Assembly: GCA_004565275.1 (NCBI GenBank)
Contig: SDOX01000005.1
Location: 19,340 to 83,339 of the forward strand
Reading direction: 5' to 3'
Length of the DNA stretch: 64,000 nucleotides
From: Nannochloropsis salina CCMP1776
Lineage: Eukaryota > Sar > Eustigmatophyceae > Eustigmatales > Monodopsidaceae
The number at the start of each line of letters is the position of its first letter. Position 1 is the stretch's first letter. Made by a program: the position numbers and the translations under genes. Under the pieces are notes generated by a model. It did not search any database and was not told the origin of the DNA. It saw only the letters and a list, made by a program, of their open reading frames with translations. Shown piece after piece: positions 1 to 10,321 of the stretch.

Positions 1-1205
1 TTGTGTGGAAACAAATCACACGAGCAGGTATGATTCCTCAATTGTGTTTCCCTCCAGGTAGGACGGAGCTCGGAGAAAGAGGAGGTAAGCGGCGCACAAC
101 TCATCTTCCCAATTTCGTATTCTCCCGAAGCCACATGTGAATGGACGCTAGGTATTGACAAAGAACTAATCCAACAAATCGTGGCGCGACATCAGTTGTG
201 AATGGTTGATGTAACTTGTGAGTATACTGAAATTAGCCTTATAAAGATACTTTCCTTTGCTGTTCTGGAGACGTCGGACCTAAGCATTATGTTCTGAATA
301 GACAAGGTCGAAACCTTACGACTCCAGAGGATCATAGTATCTCCAGGAAATGTGACAATAGTATTTTTATCATTCATGTCATCGCGCCAGGTGCTGACTT
401 ATATAATGATAGCGTTTTTCGGCGCCTTGGACATGCATATACCCGAGCGCCTCGGCTGAGATCAGCCGCTGGGCGACGGAGATAAGAGGGACACTTCAAC
501 ACTCAAAGAAAGCGCGTGCAAAGTCGCTCACGACAAGGAAATCTACGAGAGGTAAGGTTGATGGCGCGTAAGGATGCTTTGGCAAAAAGGCTGATATTTG
601 TGCTGTGAGTGTCTTAATTACTCGAACATTTTAACATTCATGCCTGGGAAAATCCCATCTCCCTTGTAAACGGCACAAGTCAATGAACTGTTGATACAAA
701 TTGCTGTCGCAGTTATGTCAATGCGCTCTTTTCCAAAAACCCTGAAAGCCAGTCGATACCAATCTTGACATTAAATGTGCAAAATTATTATATTTGATTT
801 GTTTCTATAGCTTTTTCCAGGTCTTTACTGATAATCAGATCTACAAAAAGAGATTCAGGGAAAGAACAACCCCTGGAAAAGAACAGTAAAACCTTCACTT
901 ATATTGATGTATACAATTCTATTCCCCATTCGAAAACACTAGTTTTAAGCAAGGACTGGTATATTCATAACGTAATCTCATGTTTGCATGTCGTGAGCGC
1001 CAAGAACGTACACGTTTCCCAAAAGGGGCTGAACGCTGAACCAATCGATCGAAGATGTCGAACCTTGGCAATCCTTCCCACCATTCTGCCACCTTTGTTG
1101 TGATGCGGGGTAAAGACCCGCTTTTCTTCCTTAGCTACTACGCCAGATCGTTCGTAGACCCAAGCATCTCTTTACAAATTCCCTATGCCGTCTATACTAA
1201 AGCAA
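1..1205. other. Left-edge intergenic stretch
   Basis: I see no convincing gene here. The open frames are short, have no recognisable motifs and do not join through splice signals. The stretch is more AT-rich than the flanking genes. It probably holds the 3' flank of the dehydratase gene to its right and regulatory DNA of a gene beyond the left edge. Confidence 0.5.
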
Positions 1206-2633
1206 TCAATCTGCTTTTCGGCTTTTTTTGCTGCTCGAAACCATCCCAGCCGGCAATTTGGCTGCTCCTGACATCCCTGTTATAGCATCTTTCTTTCCTG
1301 TGACATTGAGTCGTTTCCTACGCTGTCGAAGCATGTAAGTGTACATGTAAGGAATGGCAAAGGGGTAGAGCACCAACAGCCCGAATAGAAGCTATTGACC
1401 CGAGAGTATGAGGTGAGGGATTTGATGGAATAACGGCATAAATTGGGTTAATAAGCGATAAGAATGCATTGCAAGGACATAAACCTGACAGGATTCAAAG
1501 CGTGATCGTCCGCAACCGACGTCCTTTTTTTCCTTCGCCCTCCGCAGCTCTCCTCCACTTACGAAGTAATAAAAATTCAGTATCCGCCAACTTGCGCCTT
1601 TGCCTGGCATTCGGAGGCAGAATTTATCTTCCCTCGCGACAGCATCTCGCGCCTCCGTGAGGGTGAGGAAGAGCAGCGCCACCTCTGAGGCCATGCCGAC
1701 CGGGTACAGGAGGAGGAATGCCGAGTAACGGAGCCAGACGAGGGCAGGCGGGGCATTACTGCCCATGAGGTAGAAGGGGTAGCTAGGGGGGGAAGAAGAG
1801 CGGCGCACACAGGGAAAGACATAATCCAGCAATGTGAGGCATGCATTAGAGGCCGTAGAGGAGGCTCGATCGCGACTGAGAGCTCCTTCAACTCACTGGC
1901 CCTCTTCCCGTTCATCCTCCTTCTCACCGGACCAGCTCGCCGCATGACCAAGCAACCAGCAGGGCTGGGAGCCAAGCCACTGTCCGCGGGGTCTGGAAAG
2001 AGTCCACGATCGCGAACAGGACGAAGGTCCGCCCGAAGTTCTGCCAGAACGCGGAGGAGACGCTGCCTCCGGCCAAGCCAAGGGCCACGTGCACCAGCTC
2101 CAACCAAGCCCCAGCTAGTCCCGGTAGAAGTGGGGCATAGGTGATCGTAAAAGCGACATGAGTTGTGGTTAAGACGCCTCAAAGGAGCCTCGGTACCGAC
2201 TCGCGTCGGGGCACCAGCAACGCTTGCGGCGCATATTGACGCGACAAGACCACGGTAGTGTGACCGTCATCGAAGCATTCAGACAGGCAAATGAGCAAAA
2301 AAATTGCCAAATTCTTATAATCTGCCCGCTTTCTCACTCAATCAACCAGCGACAAAAAACTTCATCTGGGGCAAGCGAGTCAACTTGCTCCCCCCACGAC
2401 GGGTCCACCGACCAAGGTGCCCCACACTCACCAACAGCCAATTTTGCCGCAGGACCCGCAGCAGCCCAGACACCGCCATAGTAGTGCACGTTTGAAAGCA
2501 AGGCCGATAGGGTCAAAGCCAACACAGTAGCCCACAGCCCAGTTTGCGCGAGATTGTACGAGGAGAGGTAAGCGCGCTTGAATTCACGGGCCAAGTTTCG
2601 TGTCGTTCCATCGCCCCTTGTCTCAGCTGACAT
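1206..2633 (-). CDS. (3R)-3-hydroxyacyl-CoA dehydratase (HACD/PTPLA/PHS1 family), 4 exons
   Basis: This enzyme removes water from 3-hydroxyacyl-CoA, the third step of the ER very-long-chain fatty-acid elongation cycle. The spliced frame uses exons 2432-2633, 1928-2114, 1563-1782 and 1206-1391. Their sum is exactly 265 codons (264 residues plus stop), and all junctions have GT/AG signals and matching phase. Family landmarks appear in order: YLSSYNLAQTGLW near the N terminus, LELVHVALGL, ELVRYPFY created across the exon 2/3 junction, LRYSAFLLLYPVGMASE, and the basic C-terminal MYTYMLRQRRKRL. The catalytic pair known for the family (Tyr and Glu seven residues apart) is present as Tyr156 and Glu163. 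Several hydrophobic segments fit a multi-pass ER membrane protein. The C-terminal tail is lysine-rich (KKSRKAD), which may serve ER retrieval. Length matches the family. The family call is firm; substrate chain length cannot be read from the sequence. Confidence 0.93.
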
Positions 2634-3868
2634 GATAGTCAGGATCGAAGAGGGGACGCGCGACTTGCTGGTGTTTTAGCGCTCTGGAGATGATTATGAT
2701 GGGGTTTGAAAATTAGGAACAAATATTGGCGTGCGCTAAATATGAAGCAAGTGCGTTTCTCCAGGTAGTTAAGATTTATGAAGAGTTACCAGTCCTTATC
2801 TTGCAATGATCCGACAATTTGCTGCATGGTTGAGTGAGCGGGTTGATCACATAAATGGTAGTGCGATTTTATTCAAATGTGTCCTTGCATCACGCAATGC
2901 CTGACATTTAGCCTTGCCCGACATTCTCTGCAACTAATCGCACGTTCCAGGTATGTAAAGATGAGTATTCCGATACTGAGCCAATGACAGTTTGTAAGCA
3001 TGCCTACCAAGCTACATGCTCTGCTTGCTTCGGGACCCTGTTATTACTCTCTTCAACCCCTCTTGACGGGTTGCTTTGACATCGCCTCGCTTGAAGGGTC
3101 AAGGCAATAATGCAAACACACATCTCTTTCTTTATCGTGGTGTGAACAAGCCTTCATCCCTCAAGCGTCTAATCGTATAAAACCTAACTTATACATTACC
3201 TTTCGATAGAGCGTTACTAAAGATAAGGAACTGCTTCCATGATGCGTTTCTGGAGCCATAGCTCAGCGAGTTTCGGTCCTCTCCAAGGCCCCGCCCGCGC
3301 AGGGATGACGGAGAGCGTTAGAGAGTGGTAGATTCCAGTTCAGGTTCGATTCCCGACAGGGATCAGAACCCCGAAGGGACATCCTATTGGTCAAGGGTTC
3401 ACAGGAGCAGTACGTCGCACTCGATGGTGCGGTATAGGTTCCTGGCCCTGAAACCCCTTTGGCTTCAGTTTCCTTTTTATACTTTTTCGTTCCATGTGAT
3501 CACAGCCCTCCACTGTCTCGTGTCGCGCGCATTACCGCACAACTTGGTTTCACGGAGAGGGTAGCATAGGTCATGTAGCCCATGCTTGTGAACGCTCATA
3601 CAATATTACACTAATTGCCTGCGGTACTACGTCGACAAAATCGAAAACCAACAGATGTGAGGAGAGATTTTTCACCCTGCCCGCTAATTTCTCTCCACAC
3701 AAACCCTACCTGAAAACAGGCCGATATGTTTCTCGGGAACTGTCTTTGATATGTCAAACATGTTGATAGGACAGACAGTCAGCCGCGTAAAAGCCCTTCA
3801 GAGGAGTAAAGCAAATTCATCTTCGTTTATTTTACGGCTGTAAAGACTTTTGAAACACATCCGCCAAC
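2634..3868. other. Intergenic region between the dehydratase and acetyltransferase genes
   Basis: This is a divergent-promoter stretch with no supported coding region. It contains a tRNA-promoter-like pair: an A-box-like TAGCTCAGCGAG near 3258 and a perfect B-box GGTTCGATTCC near 3343. I could not fold a tRNA around them because no acceptor stem forms. The rest shows nothing recognisable. Confidence 0.4.
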
Positions 3869-4939
3869 ATGTCAGCCCCGCTGCCACCCTCGTTGCTCCC
3901 CCCTCGAGGCCTGGTGTCTGAAGAGGAGGTCCAGGCATGGGCAACGTTCGTGGCAGGCAGCTTTGCCTTTAAGAAACCCGTTCCACCCACTCGAGACCAC
4001 TTCCTGCGACACTTTCGTAATGACCCGTATTCGCATGACAAGGCATATATTCGAGTTATCATGGAGGATGGCGCGCAGAATGAAATTGTGGGCTCAGCAC
4101 GCCTAGTGTTGCGGCCCCTTTCTACTGGAGGATGGGCGGCAGGGGTTGCTGAAGTCTGCGTCGCACCACGGCAGCGAGGGAGAGGCTTAGCCCAGCGTCT
4201 TGTTCAAAATGTGCTGGCCACAGCGGCATCTTTGATATCTCGTAAACCCAGTCTGAGCATGTTGCATTGTTCTCCATCGTTAGTTTCGATGTACGCCGGG
4301 ATGGGATATGTACCGGTGTCCACACGATGGGTGCATGTCTGGTTGAAAAGCACGCTGATGGAGCAGGCCGAGGGCGTTAGCGTGCAGTGCTTGGATTTTG
4401 ATGCGAGCAGCAGCGCGGAAGTGCTCCAAGAAATGGCTGTCCTCCCATCTGCAGTCGTTGAAGTCATTGCACGGGACGTTCCTTACTTCCATGCGTGGAC
4501 TAGAAACGAGGTCCTGGCGGCACCTCACACAGACGTTTGGGGCGTACGGGCGAAAAGCGGAAAGCTGCTGGCATACTGCTCTTTGCGGCGTCGAGTCGAC
4601 GGCTCCATGATGCTGGTGGATATGCGCGTCTCTGTCGGCGAGGATATCGTAGCCATCATCCGCGACGTGGTCAACGCAGTCGCAAAATCTTCCGCTACAT
4701 CGACTCTTGATGGTGCGTCTTCTACCGACGAAATAGAGCTGTGCATACCTGCTGTTCTCTTCGAGAAGGATGCTATGACAGGCTTGTGCGTCGAGGAAGG
4801 AGAGACGGATCCAGGATGGATGTACAAGCCCCTTACAGACAAGCTAACTTCTGAGGAATGGCAAACGTTCATAGCGCGGTACAGAGCTCAGGAGAGAGCT
4901 AACGTGGCACACTTGGTCTGGCCAATAGACCATTTTTAA
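3869..4939 (+). CDS. GNAT-family N-acetyltransferase domain protein, single exon
   Basis: The 356-residue intronless reading frame starts at an ATG after an A-rich leader. Residues about 60-160 form a GNAT fold: a beta strand ending AEVCVAP, then the acetyl-CoA pyrophosphate-binding motif Q-R-G-R-G-L-A at residues 102-108 (family pattern Q/R-x-x-G-x-G/A), then a helix and the SPSLVSMYAGMGY strand-helix typical of the GNAT C-terminal half. The C-terminal 190 residues are less conserved and could be a second, degenerate GNAT-like lobe, as in two-domain lysine acetyltransferases of the Eis or LYC1 kind. The substrate is unknown. No targeting peptide is evident, so a cytosolic or nuclear location is inferred. 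The stop lies 186 bp from the convergent LRR gene. The fold call is firm; the substrate call is open. Confidence 0.85.
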   Translation: MSAPLPPSLLPPRGLVSEEEVQAWATFVAGSFAFKKPVPPTRDHFLRHFRNDPYSHDKAYIRVIMEDGAQNEIVGSARLVLRPLSTGGWAAGVAEVCVAPRQRGRGLAQRLVQNVLATAASLISRKPSLSMLHCSPSLVSMYAGMGYVPVSTRWVHVWLKSTLMEQAEGVSVQCLDFDASSSAEVLQEMAVLPSAVVEVIARDVPYFHAWTRNEVLAAPHTDVWGVRAKSGKLLAYCSLRRRVDGSMMLVDMRVSVGEDIVAIIRDVVNAVAKSSATSTLDGASSTDEIELCIPAVLFEKDAMTGLCVEEGETDPGWMYKPLTDKLTSEEWQTFIARYRAQERANVAHLVWPIDHF

Positions 4940-5124
4940 ACGTGATGACATGTGACGTCGACTGTAAAAATAAAACAAATTGCGTGACTTTGCCCCACGT
5001 TCGATGTCGTAATTTTGAAGGGCGACGCGGTTCCGTATATAGCAGCTCATACGGCTTATTTCGCTGAAAATGTGAGTGCATATGGCCTCTGTCCCCCTGC
5101 TGCCGCTGAACAACCTGCCACATC

Positions 5125-6396
5125 TCACCAATCTGCCCCCTCCATGCATCGTATGCCTCTTGTTGTGTGGAGGACTTGCAAAGCGTTGCGACCTCGTGCA
5201 CGGATGGCTCGGTTCTGATCGAGGAAGATGTTGAGGAGCTTGGGGCAGTACAATCCAATCTTTTCCTCCTCCGTTCGCCCGCCCCCCATGCCAGACTCAT
5301 GCTCTCCAGCGCAGGCTAAAAAGTCCCTGAATGCACAAGCTCCATCATCACCGATCCTATTCTCCTTCAAATCTAAAGTTTCTAGGAGCAATCTTGGACG
5401 GACATGACTCATCCTCTCTTCGTCACGGCCTTCATCTGACAGATGCATGGCGAAGGCGAGGGCCCCTTCGTTTCCTATGGCGTTGGACGCTAAGTCTAGC
5501 TCCCGCAGAACCACCATGCCCTCCAAACAGCCAGCTACGGCTCTTGCTCCTGCGTCTCCAATCTTATTATAGCCTAGGTACAATTCGTCCAGACATGGCA
5601 TCCCTCCGCCGGCAGATATCCCTTCCGCCAATGAGGCCACGCCCCGATCACCTAATCGATTCAAGTGCAAATCTAGTTTTCGCAGCCGTTTAAGAGCTGG
5701 GGCTGCGAGGGCATCGCCGATGTACATAGCCGACAAGTGCCCCAGATTGTTTTGTGCGAGGCTCAGGGACGTCAAGAGAGCGCTAGGCACACCTGTTTTC
5801 AACACCTGGCAAAGAACACCTACAGAATCTCGAGTGCCCCCGACAGCGAGCCTGCCCATCGCTTCGTCTATTGCCATGCCAACCTCGTCGTCACTATCAC
5901 ACGCAATTTGATTGGCCCGAATGTAGATACCTCGTAGGTGAGAACGAAAGCCTCCTTGTCCGAGTGCCTCGGCCAAAGCAAGACAGCCCTCACTTCCGAG
6001 ATTGTTATCCCACAAACTCAGAGACGATACGCACTGAAATACATTATTTACTGCAGCAAGCCTTCCTAAAGTAAGCAGGATACTAGGAGTGAGTTCTGCT
6101 GAAGAGAGATCCAGAATTTGGAGTGCTCGACAGGGCGGTAGATGACGGGCAATTAGGTTCTCTACTACAGCTGCAGGAAGAGGCTTGGTGGGCCGAAAAA
6201 ATGACAGTCCATTGCCCACAAGATTGCTTCTGCCATTTTCGTCCTTGAAAGCTAGATTACGGGCCGTGCTGACCAAGCATGAAATGTCTCTTGGCCAAAG
6301 ATAGGCACAAAGTTCATAAAGAACAGCAGCGGGCAGATTTGGCAATGTCGTTGCAGTTGTTTGCCCACTCTCTCGGCCAATGTCACGTTTTTTCAT
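5125..6396 (-). CDS. F-box-like leucine-rich-repeat protein (ribonuclease-inhibitor type LRRs), single exon
   Basis: The 423-residue intronless frame has an N-terminal F-box-like helix set (residues about 18-50, LPAAVLYELCAYLWPRDISC). At least seven ribonuclease-inhibitor/RanGAP-type repeats of the form L-x-x-L-x-L-x-x-N-x-(I/L)-G-x-x-G follow, for example LDLHLNRLGDRGVASLAEG, LYLGYNKIGDAGARAVAG, LDLASNAIGNEGALAFA and LDLKENRIGDDGACAF. An acidic insert (DSDDEVG) interrupts the array around residue 165. Such proteins usually act as substrate adaptors of SCF ubiquitin ligases or as general protein-binding scaffolds. The F-box assignment rests on pattern only, so ubiquitin-ligase function is an inference. 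The gene is head-to-head with the 2-oxoglutarate oxygenase gene, 556 bp away. Confidence 0.85.
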   Translation of the reverse strand: MKKRDIGRESGQTTATTLPNLPAAVLYELCAYLWPRDISCLVSTARNLAFKDENGRSNLVGNGLSFFRPTKPLPAAVVENLIARHLPPCRALQILDLSSAELTPSILLTLGRLAAVNNVFQCVSSLSLWDNNLGSEGCLALAEALGQGGFRSHLRGIYIRANQIACDSDDEVGMAIDEAMGRLAVGGTRDSVGVLCQVLKTGVPSALLTSLSLAQNNLGHLSAMYIGDALAAPALKRLRKLDLHLNRLGDRGVASLAEGISAGGGMPCLDELYLGYNKIGDAGARAVAGCLEGMVVLRELDLASNAIGNEGALAFAMHLSDEGRDEERMSHVRPRLLLETLDLKENRIGDDGACAFRDFLACAGEHESGMGGGRTEEEKIGLYCPKLLNIFLDQNRAIRARGRNALQVLHTTRGIRCMEGADW

Positions 6397-6952
6397 TGGT
6401 GGAAAATGAAAAGCTAATTTTCAATAAGTACCCTGCAGATTCGCGCAAATGACTGCGCGAAATGTGGGAACAGGAAGAAACAACAAGTGGATTAATGATG
6501 TTCCTTTGGCAATTCATTGCACGTCAAAACCCGCCACGTACCATGCTTTCGCCGTCGTCGTTCTTGCTCGCCGACTCACGTCGGAACGCTAATAACCGCA
6601 CGAATGTTCAATAACCACTTGACACTGCTCGAAATTCGTGAACTTAAAAGTACAAAAACATCATAAATCGTAGATGCTTCTTGCTTCCGTCCGCCGCGCC
6701 ACCTCAAACCATGTACGTTCCCCTCATAAGATGCTGAGCATCCTACCGTGACGCCTAATTTGCCAACACGAAAAACTCATTTCACCCCACATTCAAAGAC
6801 CAAAGAATAAGTAGATACATTTCAAAGACTTTTTTTCTATGATCTATATGTACATATTTATTTGGACACTTATCCAACACTTTCTTTTGTTATTTATCTG
6901 CACGACTCTCCTCTCGTTATTTTGTTTTTTGCAGGGAGTCGAGGCTGCCGCC
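6397..6952. promoter_or_regulatory. Shared upstream region of the LRR and oxygenase genes, with a possible 5'UTR intron
   Basis: This spacer separates two divergent genes and so carries both promoters. Its right end (about 6830-6932) is AT-rich, has a long pyrimidine run and ends TTTTTTGCAG, a strong 3' splice site 17 bp before the ATG at 6953. A donor-like GTACGTTC lies near 6712. A 5'UTR intron in the oxygenase transcript is therefore likely. No protein-coding exon is evident. Confidence 0.45.
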
Positions 6953-7975
6953 ATGCTAGCAGTTGCCGGTGCGACCATGGGGACGCTCGTGATGTCCGCT
7001 CAGAGCGAAGCAGTGTGCTCCAATCCAGCATGTGAGGCAGCTTACGAGCATGTGCGCCATGGACGGCCCTTTCCCATCGCGTTTCCTGCCATAGCACGCG
7101 CCCTTCGGAGGGGGCACGTAGTAGTTATAGATCCGGTAATGAGCGATCAGGAGCTTCTCGCCGCCCAAAATGATGTCAAGGCCTTACTACGACAAGGTGA
7201 TGGTGCGTTTGCAGTGAACGCAAATGACGACAGTAGCGTGCGGCTCGACTCCGTTGCATGGGTGACAGGGGAAGAGGCGGGGACTGGTCCGGGCCTGAAG
7301 CATGCAGTGGCATTGTTGAAAGGTCTGGCGCATGAATTCTCAAGGACCCCCGAGTACAGTAAGAGTGTCTTATTTGTGCAGTCTGCGGCGCAACTAGCGT
7401 GCTATGCTGGGGACGGCCAAGCCTTTTACGCCCCGCACCTGGATGCTTCTACAGAGAGTATATGGACAATGGGGCTTAATGCTTGGCTCCGTGCGCGCGC
7501 CTACCGTGAGAGAACGATCACGGCTATTCTTTACTTGAATGACAAAGATTGGGATGCAGATCTGTCTGGTGGATGTTTGCGATGCTATCTGCCTTCCGCT
7601 CTTGCCCAGGGAGGGATGCATGACAAGCCTAACGGTCTTGGCGAGGTTCCTGCGACAACTACCTCTGGCTCAAGAAGGATAAGTCAAGACAGACGTAAAC
7701 CCAAAGCCCAGGTCTACGAATTATGTGGAGACCATGGCATTACTGCACTACCGGTCTCTATAGAATCAGATCGGGTTAAGAGCGACGACAAGGTGGGCGG
7801 GTCTCTCGGCGTTATGTCGCGAGACGTGGCGCCACGGGGGGGGCGCCTGGTCCTCTTCGACAGCGGAGCTGTCCTCCACGAGGTCCTACCCTCTTATAAA
7901 AAGGGTGGACAGCGCATAGCTTTGACTGTGTGGGTGAGCGACCGACAAAGCCGAAAATTCGTTCAAAATAAATAA
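6953..7975 (+). CDS. 2-oxoglutarate/Fe(II)-dependent oxygenase, prolyl-hydroxylase (Egl-9/P4H)-like
   Basis: I start the 340-residue protein at the ATG at 6953 (context GCCGCCATG). The frame is open further upstream to 6839, but that stretch looks like a pyrimidine-rich intron ending TTTTGCAG; if translated it would add a hydrophobic N terminus. The double-stranded beta-helix active site is complete: iron ligands His162 and Asp164 (APHLDAS), distal His309 (GAVLHEVLP), and the 2-oxoglutarate salt-bridge Arg321 (GQRIALTVWVSD). The central strand ITAILYLNDKDWD followed by GGCLRCY is characteristic of prolyl hydroxylases of the PHD/Egl-9 and P4H groups. An unusually long insert (about residues 213-290) sits between the two halves of the active site and is predicted disordered. 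The substrate is unknown. The stop lies about 105 bp from the convergent Zn2Cys6 gene. Confidence 0.88.
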   Translation: MLAVAGATMGTLVMSAQSEAVCSNPACEAAYEHVRHGRPFPIAFPAIARALRRGHVVVIDPVMSDQELLAAQNDVKALLRQGDGAFAVNANDDSSVRLDSVAWVTGEEAGTGPGLKHAVALLKGLAHEFSRTPEYSKSVLFVQSAAQLACYAGDGQAFYAPHLDASTESIWTMGLNAWLRARAYRERTITAILYLNDKDWDADLSGGCLRCYLPSALAQGGMHDKPNGLGEVPATTTSGSRRISQDRRKPKAQVYELCGDHGITALPVSIESDRVKSDDKVGGSLGVMSRDVAPRGGRLVLFDSGAVLHEVLPSYKKGGQRIALTVWVSDRQSRKFVQNK

Positions 7976-8080
7976 AATCCGGACTTGCCTCAAAAGAGTT
8001 CAGTCTACATACAGTTCAATTGTTTCATTGAGAATCATTACACATGAAAACTGACTAGCTCATGCTCCATCCTGTGGCAT

Positions 8081-10235
8081 TTACGTTCCTTCCGCACCGT
8101 CCTCGAAAACGACATCTAGCAAGTTTGCATCGAAGACCGGGGGCTCGCTGTCCCAGTCGGCCGCACACTCAGGCACCAGACCCGAGTTCGCGTTTTCAAG
8201 CGCCTCGTATTGCTGCCCGCATTGCGTGCTGGTGGACAAGGTGGAGGTGGTAGATATGGTTCCGGGGGAACATGAATCCATGCTGTGCCCAATCGACGAG
8301 GAGGGACCCCCAGCCAAATCCGACAACGCCAAACCGTCCGAGAACGGCGCTCTGAGTAGTTTGTGTGCCACCTGCTTCTTCTCAGCTTGGCTCATAGTCA
8401 ACTCCACAGCTTGTATCCAACGCGCTGCTCCATCGTCTCCACTGCCAAAAGAAGGAACGACAGCAGAGGAAGGACTGTCCTTCCGCCCAAAGACAGCCTC
8501 TACGTCTGCCTGACGTTCATACATGCCAGGGGTCGCACCAACAGGTATCGTGGCCACCCCCGGTAATAAAAAGGCATCATCTCTCATTGACTGCCTTACT
8601 TTCTGTTGCGCGTCTTGTGAAGACGATCCGCTGCTTTTTCCAGTTACCCCTTCCTGAATTTGCGCCGCCTCAGACATTATATGCACGCTGGGCGAAACGC
8701 TTTTCCTAATTATTTCTGTCGTCAGGCATTTACCTTCGTCTTTCCGGCCATCCTTTAAGGTGGAGCCGGCGATTTTCGTCACGTGGTTCGACCTGGGACA
8801 AGGCTCGAGTATGATGGCTACAGATCCCGTTCCCACTGACGGTAAGAATCTTGCCTTCACCAAAAAAAGTTGAATACTGCCTTCTGTGCACACGAGTTTG
8901 AAAATTTGGGTTTTTCGCCATTCTCCATTTGCATTTAAAGGCCCTTTGGAAACGGCCTCGATCATGAAACGGGTCCACTCACGTCTGTCCTCGGGAGAGA
9001 CCAGACCAAGGTAGAGGATGCACGGCATTGTCTTGCGCAATACTATATCGTTGTACATGCGGTCAGCACCTCGGAAATAAGTGTCAAACGCGTCATTGGT
9101 CACTTCCAACATCAAGCCATTGGGAGTGTTGCAAGTTAAGTGAATTGCAGTGCTAGGAGGGACTTCCGCCAAGAGGGCCTTGAAAGCAGGATGCTGCTGA
9201 ATTTGTAGCATGCCGTTCGCAACGAAATCTCGGAACTTCTCACTCTGCATCCTCATGACTGAAAGAGGGTAGTCTAAGTGTAGTCTCTCCGTGTCCTCGA
9301 AATCGATGGGAGAGAAATTCAGCAAAAGCGCCACCTCTCTCGCCATTCCCCAAGACGTGTCCGCACCCACCACAGTCGAATGAAGCCACCAGGTCCGAAT
9401 TAGATTCGCAAACCACGATGTTCTTAGAGTCGATAGCCCTGCTTTCGACTTCTCATCCCAATTTTTTATTTCCATGATGCTGTCGAGGTAGATGCCAGCC
9501 AGAGGTCTGGGGTCCATGCGGTCGAAGATGAGTTCTAGCAAGATAGTTCGATCAGTCTCAGCACGCATGGCTATCGCCAGTGCGTCTTCGACGTCTTTTT
9601 TGTTCCGTTGATCCCCTCCACGTTTTCTAACCCCCGTGCAGCTGCTGTGCTTTGAGCCGCGGGCCCTCTTCACCTTCTCACTTGGACATCTGCAGTCCTC
9701 GGCGCTATCGTTTCCTTTGTACGGCCTGGGCACCTGGGGCCGGCAAACAAGAGAAAGATGGAAGCAGCGTAGACTACAAGGGTGTAAGAAATGGAAATCT
9801 ATCAGTCGATTGTCGTGTCAACATCTCTCTCATAACAATCTACGAGACATCAGCTGTACTCTGTCTTCTTTGGTAGTCAAAGATTCTCCGATTCCCAACT
9901 TACCAAGGAAGCGAGCCCGTGCAATGCACTTTGAGCTTACGACAGCGCATGCATGCGGTGCCGCGAGTTTTCGTGTTGCCAGTAACCGTATTCTCCTCCG
10001 TTTGATGCATGAGGGACCGCGGATTGAGAAGCATTAGCTGCGGCGGTGAATCATTACGCGGAATCTTTCGATCGTCTAGATGACTCGCTGCCATCTTGTG
10101 CGCTTGTTCTTTATTTCTGTTTACATTCAAAACTTCCATGTGTGGCTGGGAAACCGGGCGTGAAGAAAGTTTTGAGTTTGAGGCGCGGGTTATGTTTAAA
10201 GCATCGCCTGATTTTCCAGGACCCACGCCTGACAC
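8081..10235 (-). CDS. Zn(II)2Cys6 (fungal-type binuclear zinc cluster) transcription factor with PAS-like region, 2 exons
   Basis: Exons 9904-10235 and 8081-9773 join in frame to 675 codons (674 residues plus stop). The first exon ends inside the zinc cluster after CMRCRKLKVHC. The intron (9774-9903, GTAAGT to TTGTAG) splits a Cys codon, and the second exon supplies C-x2-C-x6-C. The spliced cluster is Cys95-x2-Cys98-x6-Cys105-x5-Cys111-x2-Cys114-x6-Cys121, exactly the Zn2Cys6 consensus. A basic stretch (KVKRARG) follows. Residues about 320-430 resemble a PAS domain (TCNTPNGLMLEVTNDAF, then SPEDRREWTRF), and the C terminus is acidic and Ser-rich, fitting an activation region. It is probably a sequence-specific DNA-binding nuclear regulator. 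PAS-Zn2Cys6 proteins are known in stramenopiles, including regulators of lipid accumulation in Nannochloropsis; whether this is such an orthologue is unknown. Predicting the second exon alone would miss the domain. Confidence 0.88.
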
Positions 10236-10321
10236 CTCAGATATACGGGGTTCTTATAAACATCCGATAGCCATACAAACAGAGAACCACAAAGGTGTTG
10301 AGATTTATGAAGAGCACATGT

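Noticed and set aside
3240-3360. tRNA gene (standard, long-variable-arm or permuted)
   Set aside because: A T-arm-like stem with loop TTCGATT exists, but one stem pair is mismatched and no 7-bp acceptor stem can be formed with sequence on either side.
6839-6952. Hydrophobic N-terminal extension of the 2-oxoglutarate oxygenase
   Set aside because: It is AT-rich and pyrimidine-rich and ends TTTTTTGCAG, so it reads better as intron than as coding sequence. It is kept as an alternative start.
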